Of a DNA stretch of 58,081 nt, positions 35,649-44,707 are shown piece after piece; position 1 is the first letter of the stretch, and every line of letters begins with the position of its first letter. Source of the DNA: Labilithrix sp. (GTDB lineage: Bacteria > Myxococcota_A > Polyangia > Polyangiales > Polyangiaceae); NCBI GenBank assembly GCA_019637225.1, contig JAHBWC010000050.1, positions 1 to 58,081 on the forward strand. Reading direction: 5' to 3'. The notes below the pieces were generated by a model. The model was not told the DNA's origin and made no database searches. It worked only from the letters and a program-made list of their open reading frames with translations. The position numbers and the translations under genes are program-made.

Positions 35649-36347
35649 CTACCGGACCCTCAGCCGATACCCCACGCCGGGCTCGTTCACCAGGTAGCGT
35701 GGCTTGGCAGGCTCGGGCTCGAGCTTCTGACGGAGCTGGCCCATGAAGACGCGGAGGTACTGCGTGTGCTCCACGTACGAGGGCCCCCAGACCTCCTTGA
35801 GGAGCTGCCGGTGGGTGACGACCTTTCCGGCGTGCTCGATGAGCGTCGTCAGGAGGCTGTACTCGGTCGGGGTCAGGTGGACCTCGGACGGGCCGACGAA
35901 GACCTGCCTCGCGCCGAGGTCGACGCGGAGCTCGTCGAGCGAGAAGACGGGCTCCTCTTCGGCGGACGCCGCCTCGGCCGTGTGGCGGAGAGCGACGCGG
36001 ATGCGGGCGAGGAGCTCGCCGACGCTGAAGGGCTTCGTGAGGTAGTCGTCGGCGCCGGCGTCGAGAGCGCTGATCTTGTCCTCCTCTTGACCGCGCGCCG
36101 AGAGCACGATGATCGGCGTGCGCGTCCATGCGCGCATGCGCCGCGTCACCTCGATCCCGTCGAGATCCGGCAGCCCCAGGTCGAGGAGGACGACGTCGGG
36201 GCGAGACGCCGTGGCCTGCGCGAGGCCTTCGTTCGCGGTCGTCGCCTCGACGAGGCGGTAGCCGTGCGTGCCCAGCGAGGCGCGCAAGAACCTCGACATC
36301 TGCGGCTCGTCCTCGACGACGAGCACGAGCGGGCCCTCGGTCGTCAT
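35649..36347 (-). CDS. kdpE: KdpE response regulator of the potassium two-component system
   Basis: 232 aa OmpR/PhoB-family regulator. VVEDEPQMSRFLRASL opens the receiver, the phospho-acceptor lies in VVLLDLGLPDLDG, TKPFSVGELLARIRVALRH closes it, and the winged helix ends PKPRYLVNEPGVGYRLR-like. KdpE-type regulators activate kdpFABC when K+ is limiting. The ATG overlaps the kdpD stop by 4 bases (ATGA), strong evidence for coupling and for this being the cognate partner. The next gene is a close paralogue. Confidence 0.93.
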   Translation of the reverse strand: MTTEGPLVLVVEDEPQMSRFLRASLGTHGYRLVEATTANEGLAQATASRPDVVLLDLGLPDLDGIEVTRRMRAWTRTPIIVLSARGQEEDKISALDAGADDYLTKPFSVGELLARIRVALRHTAEAASAEEEPVFSLDELRVDLGARQVFVGPSEVHLTPTEYSLLTTLIEHAGKVVTHRQLLKEVWGPSYVEHTQYLRVFMGQLRQKLEPEPAKPRYLVNEPGVGYRLRVR

Positions 36348-39076
36348 GGAACGACGCTCGCTCTCTCCGCGATCTCGGGCAAGTCGTCGGCCACCGGAGG
36401 CGAGCCCTCGAGAGGGAGCGAGAACCTGAACGACGCGCCTCCGCCCGGCCGCTCCGCGACCCAGATCCGGCCGCCGTGCGCCGCGACGATCGCGCGGCAG
36501 ATCGTGAGCCCGAGGCCAACGCCGCCCTTCGTCCGCTCGGACGCCCCTCGATGGAACTTGTCGAAGATCCGCCGCCGCTCTTCGGGTGGGATGCCCGCGC
36601 CGCGATCGGCGACCTCGACGATGAGCTCGCGATCGCCCTTCCACGCCGTCACGTCGATCGGGCTCCCCTCCGGCGTGTACTTCGCGGCGTTCTCGAGCAG
36701 GTTCACGACGACCTGCTCGACGAGCACACCGTCGAACTCCGCGACGAGCTCGGCCGGGGCGTGAATCGTCACCGCTCGCCGCGCGAGCCGCGGCTCGATC
36801 CGGTTGAACGCCGCCCCGAGCACCTCCTCGACGGGCTGCCACTCCTTCTTGATCCGAACGGCGCCGGACTCGAGGCGCGTCATGTCGAGCAGGTTCCGGA
36901 CCTGCCGGTCGAGCCGATCCGTCTCCTCCAGCAGCGCCGAGGCGAGCTCGTTGCGGGCGCCGACCGACAGCCTCCCCTCGTCGTCGACGAGCGCGCTCGC
37001 CGCCCCTCGCATGACCGCGAGGGGCGTCCTGAGGTCGTGAGAGACCGAGCTGAGCAAGGTACTCCGGAGCTGCTCCGTCTCGATCTGCACGCGCGCGCGC
37101 TCGGTCTCCTCGGCGAGCGCCGCCCGCTCGATCGACGTCGCCATGAGCGTCGCGAACGCGTCGACGAGGCGCTGCTGCTCGGGGTCCTCGAAGCGTCGCG
37201 GGTCCTCCTGGTAGATCCCGAGGACGCCGAGCGCGTCCGCGTCGAGACCCGAGGCGACGAGCGGGACGTAAAAGCCTCGGCTCCCCGAGAGGGTCCCGGT
37301 CCCGCGGCCCGCCTGCTTGCGATGGCCGTGCACCCAGCGGATGACGCCGTCGTCCTCGCGGAAGGGCACGTCGGCGCCGTCGGTCGCGTAGTCCGCCCGG
37401 ACCGCGCCGTCCTTGTCGAGCCGCAAGACGGCCACCGCGGCGTCGAAGACCTGCTCGACGTTGCGCGCCGCCACGCGGGTCATCGCCGAGCGCCCCTCGG
37501 TCCGCGACAGCTGGCGGCTCATCGCGTAGAGCAGCGCCGTGCGCCGCTCGCGAAGGCGCGCAAGCTCGGCCTGATCGCGCACCCGCTGCGTCAGCTTCGC
37601 GATGACGACCGCGACCAGGAGCATGACGGCGAACGTCAAGGCGTGCCCGACGTCGGCGACGGCGAACGCGAAGAACGGCGGGCTGAAGAAGAAGTCGAAC
37701 GCGAGGACGGAGAGGACCCCGCTCAGGACCGACGGTCCGAAGCCGAAGCGGGTCGCGACCAGCACGATCCCCAGCAGGTACATCATCACGACGTCGGCGG
37801 AGTGGGAGTGGCCGAAGAGGACGAGCGCCAGCGTCGTGACGAGCGCGACGACGCCGGTGGCGGCGAGGTACCCGGTCCGGTTGCTCCGCCGGAAGCTCGG
37901 CGGCTCGCCCTCCGGGGCGCGCTCGCTCTCCTCGGGCTCGCCGACGGTCGCGTAGACGTCGATGTCGCCGCTCCCGAGGAGCAGCTCGTCGACGAAGGAC
38001 GTGCCGAAGCGGTCGCGGAACCTGAGCGCGCGCGGCTTGCCGACGACGATCTTCGTGACGTTGCGCTCGCGCGCGAAGCGGAGGATCTCCTCCGCCTGGC
38101 GCTCGCCGGTCAACGTCGTCGTCTCGGCGCCGAGCTGCTCGGCGAGCCGAAGGTTCTGCGAGATGCGCGCGCGATCCGAGCGCCCGAGCCGCAGGATGGC
38201 GGGCGTCTCGACGTTCACGGCGTACCACCGGGCGTGCAGGCTCGCGGCCATGCGCCGTCCCACGCGCAGCAGGTTCGCCGAGTACGGGCTCGCGCCGATG
38301 CAGACGAGGAGCCGATCGGTCGCGGCCCAGGTCTTCTCGATGCCATGGGCGCGCCGCCACGCCTCGATCTCGGCGTCGACGCGCTCGGCGGTCTTGCGGA
38401 GCGCGAGCTCGCGGAGGGCGAGGAGGTTGCCCTTCTGGAAGAAGTTCTCGAGCGCCTTCTCGGCCTGTGCCGGCAGGTAGACCTTCCCCTCGCGGAGCCG
38501 CTCGAGCAGCTCGTCCGGCGGCAGATCGATCAGCTTCACCTCGTGGGCCGAGTCGATCACGGCGTCGGGCACGGTCTCGCGGACGACGACCCCGGTGACC
38601 TGCGCGACGACGTCGTTCAGGCTCTCGACGTGCTGCACGTTGAGCGTCGTATAGACGTCGATGCCGGCGTCGAGCAGCTCCTCGGCGTCCTGCCATCGCT
38701 TGGCGTGCCGACAGCCGGGCGCGTTCGTGTGGGCGAGCTCGTCGAGCAGAAGCAGGCTCGGCTTCCGCGCGAGGGCGCCGTCGAGGTCGAGCTCCTCGAG
38801 CGTGCTCGATCCGCACGTGACCTTTCGCCGCGGGAGGCGCTCGAACATCGCCAGCAGCGTCGTGGTCTCGAAGCGGCCGTGCGTCTCCACGACGCCGGCG
38901 ACGACGTCGCGCTGCTCGACGTCGAGGAGGACCCCCGCCTCCTGGAGCATGGCGAACGTCTTGCCGACACCCGGAGCTGCGCCGAAGAAGATCGTCAGGC
39001 GCCCGCGCTTGCTCCGCCGCTCCTCGGCTTGCACCCGAAGGAGCAGCTCGTCGGGGTCGGGGCGTGCGCTGACCAT
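36344..39076 (-). CDS. kdpD: KdpD potassium sensor histidine kinase
   Basis: 910 aa. The N-terminal KdpD domain has Walker A GAAPGVGKT (32-40) and a Walker B-like LLLLDELAHTNAPG (about 109-122). A universal-stress-protein domain (about 250-385, DRLLVCIGASPYSANLL) follows, then four membrane helices (about 405-495), a GAF domain, HisKA with SSVSHDLRTPLAVMRG (phospho-His around residue 680) and HATPase motifs NLLENAAKYTPEG, DRGAGIPPEE and GGVGLGLTICRAIV. All domains of the E. coli-type protein are present. It is separated from kdpC by a divergently placed SDR gene, unlike the common kdpFABCDE order. Confidence 0.96.
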   Translation of the reverse strand: MVSARPDPDELLLRVQAEERRSKRGRLTIFFGAAPGVGKTFAMLQEAGVLLDVEQRDVVAGVVETHGRFETTTLLAMFERLPRRKVTCGSSTLEELDLDGALARKPSLLLLDELAHTNAPGCRHAKRWQDAEELLDAGIDVYTTLNVQHVESLNDVVAQVTGVVVRETVPDAVIDSAHEVKLIDLPPDELLERLREGKVYLPAQAEKALENFFQKGNLLALRELALRKTAERVDAEIEAWRRAHGIEKTWAATDRLLVCIGASPYSANLLRVGRRMAASLHARWYAVNVETPAILRLGRSDRARISQNLRLAEQLGAETTTLTGERQAEEILRFARERNVTKIVVGKPRALRFRDRFGTSFVDELLLGSGDIDVYATVGEPEESERAPEGEPPSFRRSNRTGYLAATGVVALVTTLALVLFGHSHSADVVMMYLLGIVLVATRFGFGPSVLSGVLSVLAFDFFFSPPFFAFAVADVGHALTFAVMLLVAVVIAKLTQRVRDQAELARLRERRTALLYAMSRQLSRTEGRSAMTRVAARNVEQVFDAAVAVLRLDKDGAVRADYATDGADVPFREDDGVIRWVHGHRKQAGRGTGTLSGSRGFYVPLVASGLDADALGVLGIYQEDPRRFEDPEQQRLVDAFATLMATSIERAALAEETERARVQIETEQLRSTLLSSVSHDLRTPLAVMRGAASALVDDEGRLSVGARNELASALLEETDRLDRQVRNLLDMTRLESGAVRIKKEWQPVEEVLGAAFNRIEPRLARRAVTIHAPAELVAEFDGVLVEQVVVNLLENAAKYTPEGSPIDVTAWKGDRELIVEVADRGAGIPPEERRRIFDKFHRGASERTKGGVGLGLTICRAIVAAHGGRIWVAERPGGGASFRFSLPLEGSPPVADDLPEIAERASVVP

Positions 39077-39229
39077 GGGACACCGGTCAGTCTAGCCGAC
39101 GGCGCCGCCGCTCCGCGAAGCGGCCCCGTGCGCGGCGACCACGACGAGCACGAGCACCCCAAGACACGCGGCGCGAGCGGCGAATGACGCGAGCGAAACG
39201 CTCCGTCCGCGCCGATCATCGGACGGGCC

Positions 39230-39922
39230 ATGGGAAAGACCATCCTCGTCGTCGGCTTCGGACCTGGGATCTCGAGCGCCGTTGCGGAGAAGTTCGGCTC
39301 GTCCGGCTTCTCGGTCGCGCTCGTCGCGCGAAGCGAGGAGAAGCTCGCGGCGGGCGTCGCAGAGCTGAAGGCGAAGGGCATCGAGGCCGCCGCCTTCGCG
39401 GCCGACGCAGGCGATCCCACGTCGATCCGCGGAGCCGTCGCGAAGGCGCGCGCCGCGCTCGGACCGATCGCGGCCGTCCACTGGAACGCCTACGGCGGGC
39501 TGGACGCGGGCGACCTGCTCACGGCCGACGCTGCGGCCACGCGCGGCGTCTTCGAGGTCGCGATCGTCGGGCTCCTCGCCACCGTCCAGGAGGCGCTGCC
39601 CGATCTGAAGGCGGCGAAGGACGGCGCGGTCCTCGTCACCAACGGGGCGTTCGGCGACGTCAGCCCGCAGATCGACGAGTTCGCCGTGAGCATGAAGTAC
39701 ATGGGCCTCGCCGTCGGCAACGCCGCCAAGCACAAGCTCGTCGGCTTGCTCGCGGCGCGCCTGAAGGGCGAAGGCGTCCACGTCGGCGAGGTGGTGGTCG
39801 CAGGCTCGATCAAGGGGACCGCGTGGGACCAGGGCAACGCGACCATCGAGGCCTCGACGGTGGCCAACAAGTTCTGGGAGCTCTACGAGGGCCGCAGCGA
39901 GGTCCGCGCGCGCATCTCCTGA
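39230..39922 (+). CDS. Atypical short-chain dehydrogenase/reductase family protein
   Basis: 230 aa Rossmann protein. The cofactor loop is GFGPGISSAVAEKFG and VALVARSEEKL supplies the second strand. At the active site the family Ser region reads VLVTNGAFGD and the YxxxK region reads GNAAKHKLVGLL, so the catalytic Ser and Tyr both appear to be missing while a Lys remains. It may bind NAD(P) without classical dehydrogenase chemistry. Closest matches would be SDRs annotated as NAD-dependent oxidoreductases, but this is from pattern only. It lies on the plus strand inside the kdp cluster, between kdpC and kdpD. Confidence 0.82.
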   Translation: MGKTILVVGFGPGISSAVAEKFGSSGFSVALVARSEEKLAAGVAELKAKGIEAAAFAADAGDPTSIRGAVAKARAALGPIAAVHWNAYGGLDAGDLLTADAAATRGVFEVAIVGLLATVQEALPDLKAAKDGAVLVTNGAFGDVSPQIDEFAVSMKYMGLAVGNAAKHKLVGLLAARLKGEGVHVGEVVVAGSIKGTAWDQGNATIEASTVANKFWELYEGRSEVRARIS

Positions 39923-39950
39923 CGGCGCACGCGCCTGCCCACGCGAAGAG

Positions 39951-40610
39951 CTACCGCACAGGCTGAGCGGGTGCACGCGAGCCGGCGGCCGCGAGCGCGT
40001 CGAGCGCCCGGTTCAAGGAGAGGACGTTGACGCGCGGCTCGCCGAGGACGCCGAACGTACGGCCCTCGACGTGCGCGCGGACGAGCTCGCGGACGCGGCC
40101 CTCGTCGATGCCGCGCGCTCGCGCCACGCGCGCGGCCTGGTAGAAGGCTGCCGCCGGCGTGATGTGCGGATCGAGCCCGCTCGCCGACGACGTCACGAGA
40201 TCGACCGGGACAGGCGCAGCGTTCTGGGGATCGGAGGCCCGGAGCGCGTCGACGCGTCGCGCCGCGGCGCGGTGGAGCGCCGCCGAGGTGGGACCGAGGT
40301 TCGAGCCCGCGGACGCGCCGGCGTTGTAGGCGACGGGCTTCGTCGCGGACGGCCTTCCCCAGAAATACCGAGGGTCCTCGAACGGCTGACCGACGAGGCG
40401 TGAGCCGGCGACGCGTCCGCCCTCGACGATCAAGCTGCCGCCGGCCTCTTCCGGGAAGGCGATCGCCGCCGCCGCCGTGATGAGCAGCGGGTAGACGAGC
40501 CCGGTCACCAGCGTGAGCACCGCGAGCATGCCGAGGGCACGCGAGGCGAGCGCGACGACGGTCGGCGGTGGGCGCGCGTCCGTGACGCCTTCGGGCATCG
40601 ATGCGTTCAT
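39951..40610 (-). CDS. kdpC: Potassium-transporting ATPase KdpC subunit
   Basis: 219 aa. It has one N-terminal membrane helix (about 24-50) and a periplasmic domain. Family motifs: GQPFEDPRYFWGRPSA, YNAGASAGSNLGPTS, VTSSASGLDPHITPAAA, and a terminal VNVLSLNRALD. KdpC stabilises the KdpFABC complex. AAGGAG lies at ideal distance from the ATG; the gene begins 10 bases after the kdpB stop. The 3' end converges with the SDR gene, 28 bases apart. Confidence 0.95.
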   Translation of the reverse strand: MNASMPEGVTDARPPPTVVALASRALGMLAVLTLVTGLVYPLLITAAAAIAFPEEAGGSLIVEGGRVAGSRLVGQPFEDPRYFWGRPSATKPVAYNAGASAGSNLGPTSAALHRAAARRVDALRASDPQNAAPVPVDLVTSSASGLDPHITPAAAFYQAARVARARGIDEGRVRELVRAHVEGRTFGVLGEPRVNVLSLNRALDALAAAGSRAPAQPVR

Positions 40611-40620
40611 GGGTTCTCCT

Positions 40621-42735
40621 TCACGCGAGGTGGAGCGCGACGAGCAAGAGGTCGATGAGCTTGATGCCGGCGAACGGGACGACGAGGCCGCCGCAGCCGT
40701 ACACGAGGAGGTTCCGTCGGAGGAGCGCGGCGGCGGGGAGCGGCCGGTAGGCGATCCCGCGCAGCGCGAGCGGGATCAAAAAGACGATCACGAGCGCGTT
40801 GAAGACGACAGCGCTCAGGATCGCGCTCGTCGGCGTCGCCAGCCGCATGACGTTGAGCCGGTCGAGCGCCGGGTACGTCACCGCGAACGCGGCCGGGATG
40901 ATCGCGAAGTACTTGGCGACGTCGTTCGCGATGCTGAACGTCGTGAGCGCGCCGCGCGTCATGAGCATCTGCTTGCCGATCGCGACGATCTCGATGAGCT
41001 TCGTCGGGTTCGAGTCGAGGTCGACCATGTTGCCGGCCTCCTTCGCCGCCTGCGTCCCGGAGCTCATCGCGACCGCGACGTCGGCCTGCGCGAGCGCGGG
41101 CGCGTCGTTCGTGCCGTCGCCGGTCATGGCGACGAGCCGCCCGCCGGCCTGATGCTCGCGAATGAGCGCGAGCTTCGCCTCGGGCGTCGCCTTGGCGAGG
41201 AAATCGTCGACGCCGGCCTCGGCGCCGATGGCCGCGGCCGTGAGCGGGTTGTCGCCGGTCACCATGACGGTGCGGATCCCCATCCGCCGGAGCTCGGCGA
41301 AGCGCTCCTTGATGCCGCCCTTGACGACGTCCTTGAGCTCCACGACCCCGAGCACCGCCGCGCCGTCGGCGACGACGAGCGGCGTGCCCCCGCGCTTGGC
41401 GACGTCCCGCACCGTCGCCCGGACGGCGTCCGGCAGCGCCCCGCCCTTCGCTCTCACCCAGGCGTCGATCGCGTCGGTCGCGCCCTTGCGAAGCGCGCGT
41501 CCTTCGACGTCGACGCCGCTCATCCGCGTCGCCGCGTGGAACGGCACGAACGTGACTCCCGGCGCGCCGGGAGCGCCGCGCTCACGGCTGCCGAACCGCT
41601 CCTTCGCGAGGACGACGATGCTCCGCCCCTCCGGCGTCTCGTCGGCGAGCGAGGCCAGCTCCGCCGCGTCGGCGAGGTCGCGCTCCGCGACGCCCGGCGC
41701 GGGGTGAAACGCGGCCGCCTGCCGGTTCCCGAGCGTGATCGTCCCCGTCTTGTCGAGCAGGAGGACGTCGACGTCCCCCGCCGCTTCGACGGCGCGCCCC
41801 GACGTCGCGATGACGTTCGCCTGGATCATGCGGTCCATCCCGGCGATGCCGATCGCGGACAGGAGCCCGCCGATCGTCGTCGGGATGAGGCAGACGAGGA
41901 GCGCGACGAGGACGGTGACGCTGACGGGCCTGCCGCTCCCGGTCACGTGCACTGCGAAATGCGAGTACGGAAGGAGCGTGACGGTCGCGAGGAGGAAGAG
42001 GATGGTCAGCGCGGCGAGCAGGATGTCGAGCGCGATCTCGTTCGGCGTCTTCTGACGCTTGGCTCCCTCGACCATCGCGATCATCCGATCGAGGAACGTC
42101 TCGCCCGGATCGGCGGCGACGCGGACGATGATCCGGTCCGAGATCACGCGCGTCCCCGCGAGGACCGCGCTGCGATCGCCGCCCGCCTCGCGGATGACGG
42201 GCGCGCTCTCGCCGGTGATCGCCGACTCGTTCACCGACGCGATACCCTCGACGATCTCCCCGTCGCACGGGACGTCGTCACCCGCCTCGACGAGGACGAC
42301 GTCGCCCTTGCGAAGCGCCAGCGACGAGACGAGCTCCACCGCCTCGGTCCCCCCGCTCTCGCCGGCGCGGCGCCCCTTCGCGAGCCTCCGGGCGCGCGTG
42401 TCTTTCTGGGCGCCGCGTAGCGCGTCCGCCTGCGCCTTCCCACGCCCCTCGGCCATCGCCTCGGCGAAGTTCGCGAAGAGGACCGTGAACCAGAGCCAGA
42501 GCGAGACCGCGAGCACGAAGCCCGCGGGCGCGTCGCCTTCGCCGACGAGCGCATGGACGAACAACGCCGTCGTCCCGACGCTGCCGACCTCGACGACGAA
42601 CATGACGGGGCGCTTGATCTGATGGCGAGGGTCGAGCTTCGCGAACGCGTCGAACGCCGCCCGCTTCACGATCGGCCCCTCGAAGAGCGCGCGACGACCC
42701 GCGCGCGACCCGCGGCGCGCTCGCGACCGAGCCAT
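40621..42735 (-). CDS. kdpB: Potassium-transporting P-type ATPase subunit KdpB
   Basis: 704 aa P-type ATPase that energises K+ uptake through KdpA. Phosphorylation motif LLLDKTGTITLGN, actuator loop SAITGESAPV, nucleotide-domain KGATDAIDAW, hinge MTGDGTNDAPALAQADVAVAM. The TGES serine, the site of inhibitory phosphorylation in E. coli KdpB, is kept. The N-terminus has an Arg/Ala-rich extension of about 15 residues. GGAGG lies 8 bases before the ATG, which is 2 bases beyond the kdpA stop. Confidence 0.97.
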   Translation of the reverse strand: MARSRARRGSRAGRRALFEGPIVKRAAFDAFAKLDPRHQIKRPVMFVVEVGSVGTTALFVHALVGEGDAPAGFVLAVSLWLWFTVLFANFAEAMAEGRGKAQADALRGAQKDTRARRLAKGRRAGESGGTEAVELVSSLALRKGDVVLVEAGDDVPCDGEIVEGIASVNESAITGESAPVIREAGGDRSAVLAGTRVISDRIIVRVAADPGETFLDRMIAMVEGAKRQKTPNEIALDILLAALTILFLLATVTLLPYSHFAVHVTGSGRPVSVTVLVALLVCLIPTTIGGLLSAIGIAGMDRMIQANVIATSGRAVEAAGDVDVLLLDKTGTITLGNRQAAAFHPAPGVAERDLADAAELASLADETPEGRSIVVLAKERFGSRERGAPGAPGVTFVPFHAATRMSGVDVEGRALRKGATDAIDAWVRAKGGALPDAVRATVRDVAKRGGTPLVVADGAAVLGVVELKDVVKGGIKERFAELRRMGIRTVMVTGDNPLTAAAIGAEAGVDDFLAKATPEAKLALIREHQAGGRLVAMTGDGTNDAPALAQADVAVAMSSGTQAAKEAGNMVDLDSNPTKLIEIVAIGKQMLMTRGALTTFSIANDVAKYFAIIPAAFAVTYPALDRLNVMRLATPTSAILSAVVFNALVIVFLIPLALRGIAYRPLPAAALLRRNLLVYGCGGLVVPFAGIKLIDLLLVALHLA

Positions 42736-42737
42736 GC

Positions 42738-44522
42738 CTAGGCTCCTCCCCGCGCGCTCGAGGCGCCGTGCGCGAGCAGGTGCTCGACGATGGGTCCGAG
42801 CGCGAGCGCGGGGATGAAGGTCAGCGCACCCACGACGACGACCGTCGCGACGAGCATCGCGACGAAGAGCGGCGTGTGCGTCGGGAGCGTCCCGGCGGTC
42901 CGCGGGACGGTCTTCTTCTTCGCGAGCGAGCCCGCGATGGCGAGCACCGGCACGATGAGCCAGAAGCGCGCGCCCCACATGCACACGGCGAGCGCCGTAT
43001 CGTAGAAGGGCGTGTCGGCGGCGAGCCCGGCGAACGCGCTGCCGTTGTTGTTCCCGGCCGACGAGAACGCGTAGAGGATCTCGCTGAACCCGTGAGCGGA
43101 GGCGTTCGACGGCCCGCGCCGCCCGGCCTCCGTCGCGCAGGCGACCGCCGTTCCGACGAGGACGAGCGCGGGCGGGATGAGGATGACGAGGGCCGCCATC
43201 TTCATCTCGAAGGCCTCGATCTTCTTTCCGAGGTACTCGGGCGTGCGACCGACCATCAGGCCGGCGACGAAGACGGCCACGATCGCGAACGCGAGCATGC
43301 CGTAGAGACCGGAGCCCGCGCCACCGAAGACCACCTCGCCGAGCTGCATGAGCCACATCGGGGCGAGCCCACCCAGCGGCGTGTACGAGTCGTGCATCGA
43401 GTTGACCGATCCGTTCGACGCGGCGGTCGTCGCGGTCGCCCAGAGCGCGGAGCCCGCGATCCCGAAGCGCACCTCCTTGCCCTCCATGTTGCCGCCGGCC
43501 TGGAGCGCGCTCGCCGCCTGATCCACGGGGAGCGACGCGAGCGCCGGACTCCCGGCCTGCTCTTGCGACACCGTGAGCGCGAGGAGGGGCACGAACACGA
43601 CGAGCATCGCGGCGAGGAGAGCCCACCCCTGCCGCGTGTCCCCCAGGAGCTTCCCGAACGTGTAAGGGAGCGACGCGGGGATGATGAGGATCGCGAAGAG
43701 CTCGACGAAGCTCGACAGCGGCGTCGGGTTCTCGAACGGGTGCGCCGAGTTGACGGCGAAGAAGCCTCCCCCGTTCGTCCCGAGCTGCTTGATGGCGACC
43801 TGCGAGGCCGCGGGGCCGAGCGCGATGACCTGCTCGGTCACGCGGTGGCCGTCGACGTCCGTCGTGGCCTCCACGAGCGCGGCCGACGCGTTGGCCCCGA
43901 ACGTCTGGACGACGCCCTGCGAGACGAGCAGGAGCGCGACGACGATCGAGAGCGGGAGCAGGATGTAGAGGGTGCTCCGGACGAGGTCGACCCAGAAGCT
44001 CCCGAGGTGGGCGTCCGCGAGCTCGTCGCTCGAGGCGCGGCGCGCGAAGCCTCGAACGAGCGCGACGAGCACCGCCATTCCGGTCGCGGCGGAGACGAAG
44101 TTCTGGACCGTGAGCCCCACCATCTGCGTGAGGGAGCTCATCGTCGTCTCGCCGCCGTAGCCCTGCCAGTTCGTGTTGGTGGCGAAGCTCACGGCGGTGT
44201 TGAACGCCGAGTGCGGCAGAACCGCGCCGAGCCCCGCCGGGTTTCCGGGCAGCCACCCCTGGACGCGCTGCAAGACGTAGACGACGACGAGGCCGGCGAC
44301 GTCGAACAGGAGCGCCGCGCGCGCGTAGGTCTGCCACGACATCCGTTCGTCCGGATCGACGCGGAGGACGCGGTAGATCCCGCGCTCGAGCGGACCGAGC
44401 ACGCGCCGCGCGGCTCGGGCCTCGCCCTGGTAGACGCGCGCCATGTAGCCGCCGAGCGGCTTCACGACGGCGAGGAGGAGCGCGCAGTAGAGCGCGACCG
44501 AGAGGACGCCGTGAGACGTCAC
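42738..44522 (-). CDS. kdpA: Potassium-transporting ATPase KdpA subunit
   Basis: 594 aa channel-like subunit of the SKT superfamily, with ten or so helices and four pore loops. The filter segments are visible: SFATNTNWQGYGGE, IKQLGTNGGGFFAVNSAHPF, ATTAASNGSVNSMHD and AFSSAGNNNGSAFAGL. These select K+ for pumping by KdpB. The start is GTG at 44522, overlapping the kdpF stop by 4 bases (GTGA), which implies coupled translation. Confidence 0.97.
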   Translation of the reverse strand: MTSHGVLSVALYCALLLAVVKPLGGYMARVYQGEARAARRVLGPLERGIYRVLRVDPDERMSWQTYARAALLFDVAGLVVVYVLQRVQGWLPGNPAGLGAVLPHSAFNTAVSFATNTNWQGYGGETTMSSLTQMVGLTVQNFVSAATGMAVLVALVRGFARRASSDELADAHLGSFWVDLVRSTLYILLPLSIVVALLLVSQGVVQTFGANASAALVEATTDVDGHRVTEQVIALGPAASQVAIKQLGTNGGGFFAVNSAHPFENPTPLSSFVELFAILIIPASLPYTFGKLLGDTRQGWALLAAMLVVFVPLLALTVSQEQAGSPALASLPVDQAASALQAGGNMEGKEVRFGIAGSALWATATTAASNGSVNSMHDSYTPLGGLAPMWLMQLGEVVFGGAGSGLYGMLAFAIVAVFVAGLMVGRTPEYLGKKIEAFEMKMAALVILIPPALVLVGTAVACATEAGRRGPSNASAHGFSEILYAFSSAGNNNGSAFAGLAADTPFYDTALAVCMWGARFWLIVPVLAIAGSLAKKKTVPRTAGTLPTHTPLFVAMLVATVVVVGALTFIPALALGPIVEHLLAHGASSARGGA

Positions 44523-44611
44523 GACAGGCGCTCCGGCGCGAGCATCGCGAAGAGCAGGTAGACGAAGAGGCCAACCGCGATCACGGCTCCGATGACGTAG
44601 AGCGCGGGCAT
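44519..44611 (-). CDS. kdpF: KdpF small membrane subunit
   Basis: 30 aa single-helix protein: a short start, the hydrophobic run YVIGAVIAVGLFVYLLFAML and the typical ending APERL. KdpF is a lipid-like stabiliser of the KdpABC complex. AAGGAGG lies 6-7 bases before the ATG. It overlaps the kdpA start and follows a second microprotein gene by 12 bases. Confidence 0.93.
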   Translation of the reverse strand: MPALYVIGAVIAVGLFVYLLFAMLAPERLS

Positions 44612-44623
44612 GGGTTTCCTCCT

Positions 44624-44707
44624 TCAGACGCGCTCGCAGAGCCGAACGAGGCCGAGCGTCGCGCCGAGAAGAACGAGCAAGAGGCCGAGGTAGACCAGAT
44701 CCAGCAT
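44624..44707 (-). CDS. 27-aa hydrophobic microprotein at the head of the kdp operon
   Basis: An ATG with a GAAGGA ribosome binding site opens 27 codons: an N-terminal MLDLVYLG, a hydrophobic helix (LLLVLLGATLGLV) and a short charged end RLCERV. The stop is 12 bases before kdpF. It has the features of a real gene (good start, tight spacing, amphipathic end), and from memory similar short frames precede kdpF in some other phyla, but I cannot verify homology. It could be a further small Kdp subunit or a leader peptide for the operon. A longer in-frame reading upstream is Arg/Pro-rich and unlikely. Confidence 0.62.
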   Translation of the reverse strand: MLDLVYLGLLLVLLGATLGLVRLCERV

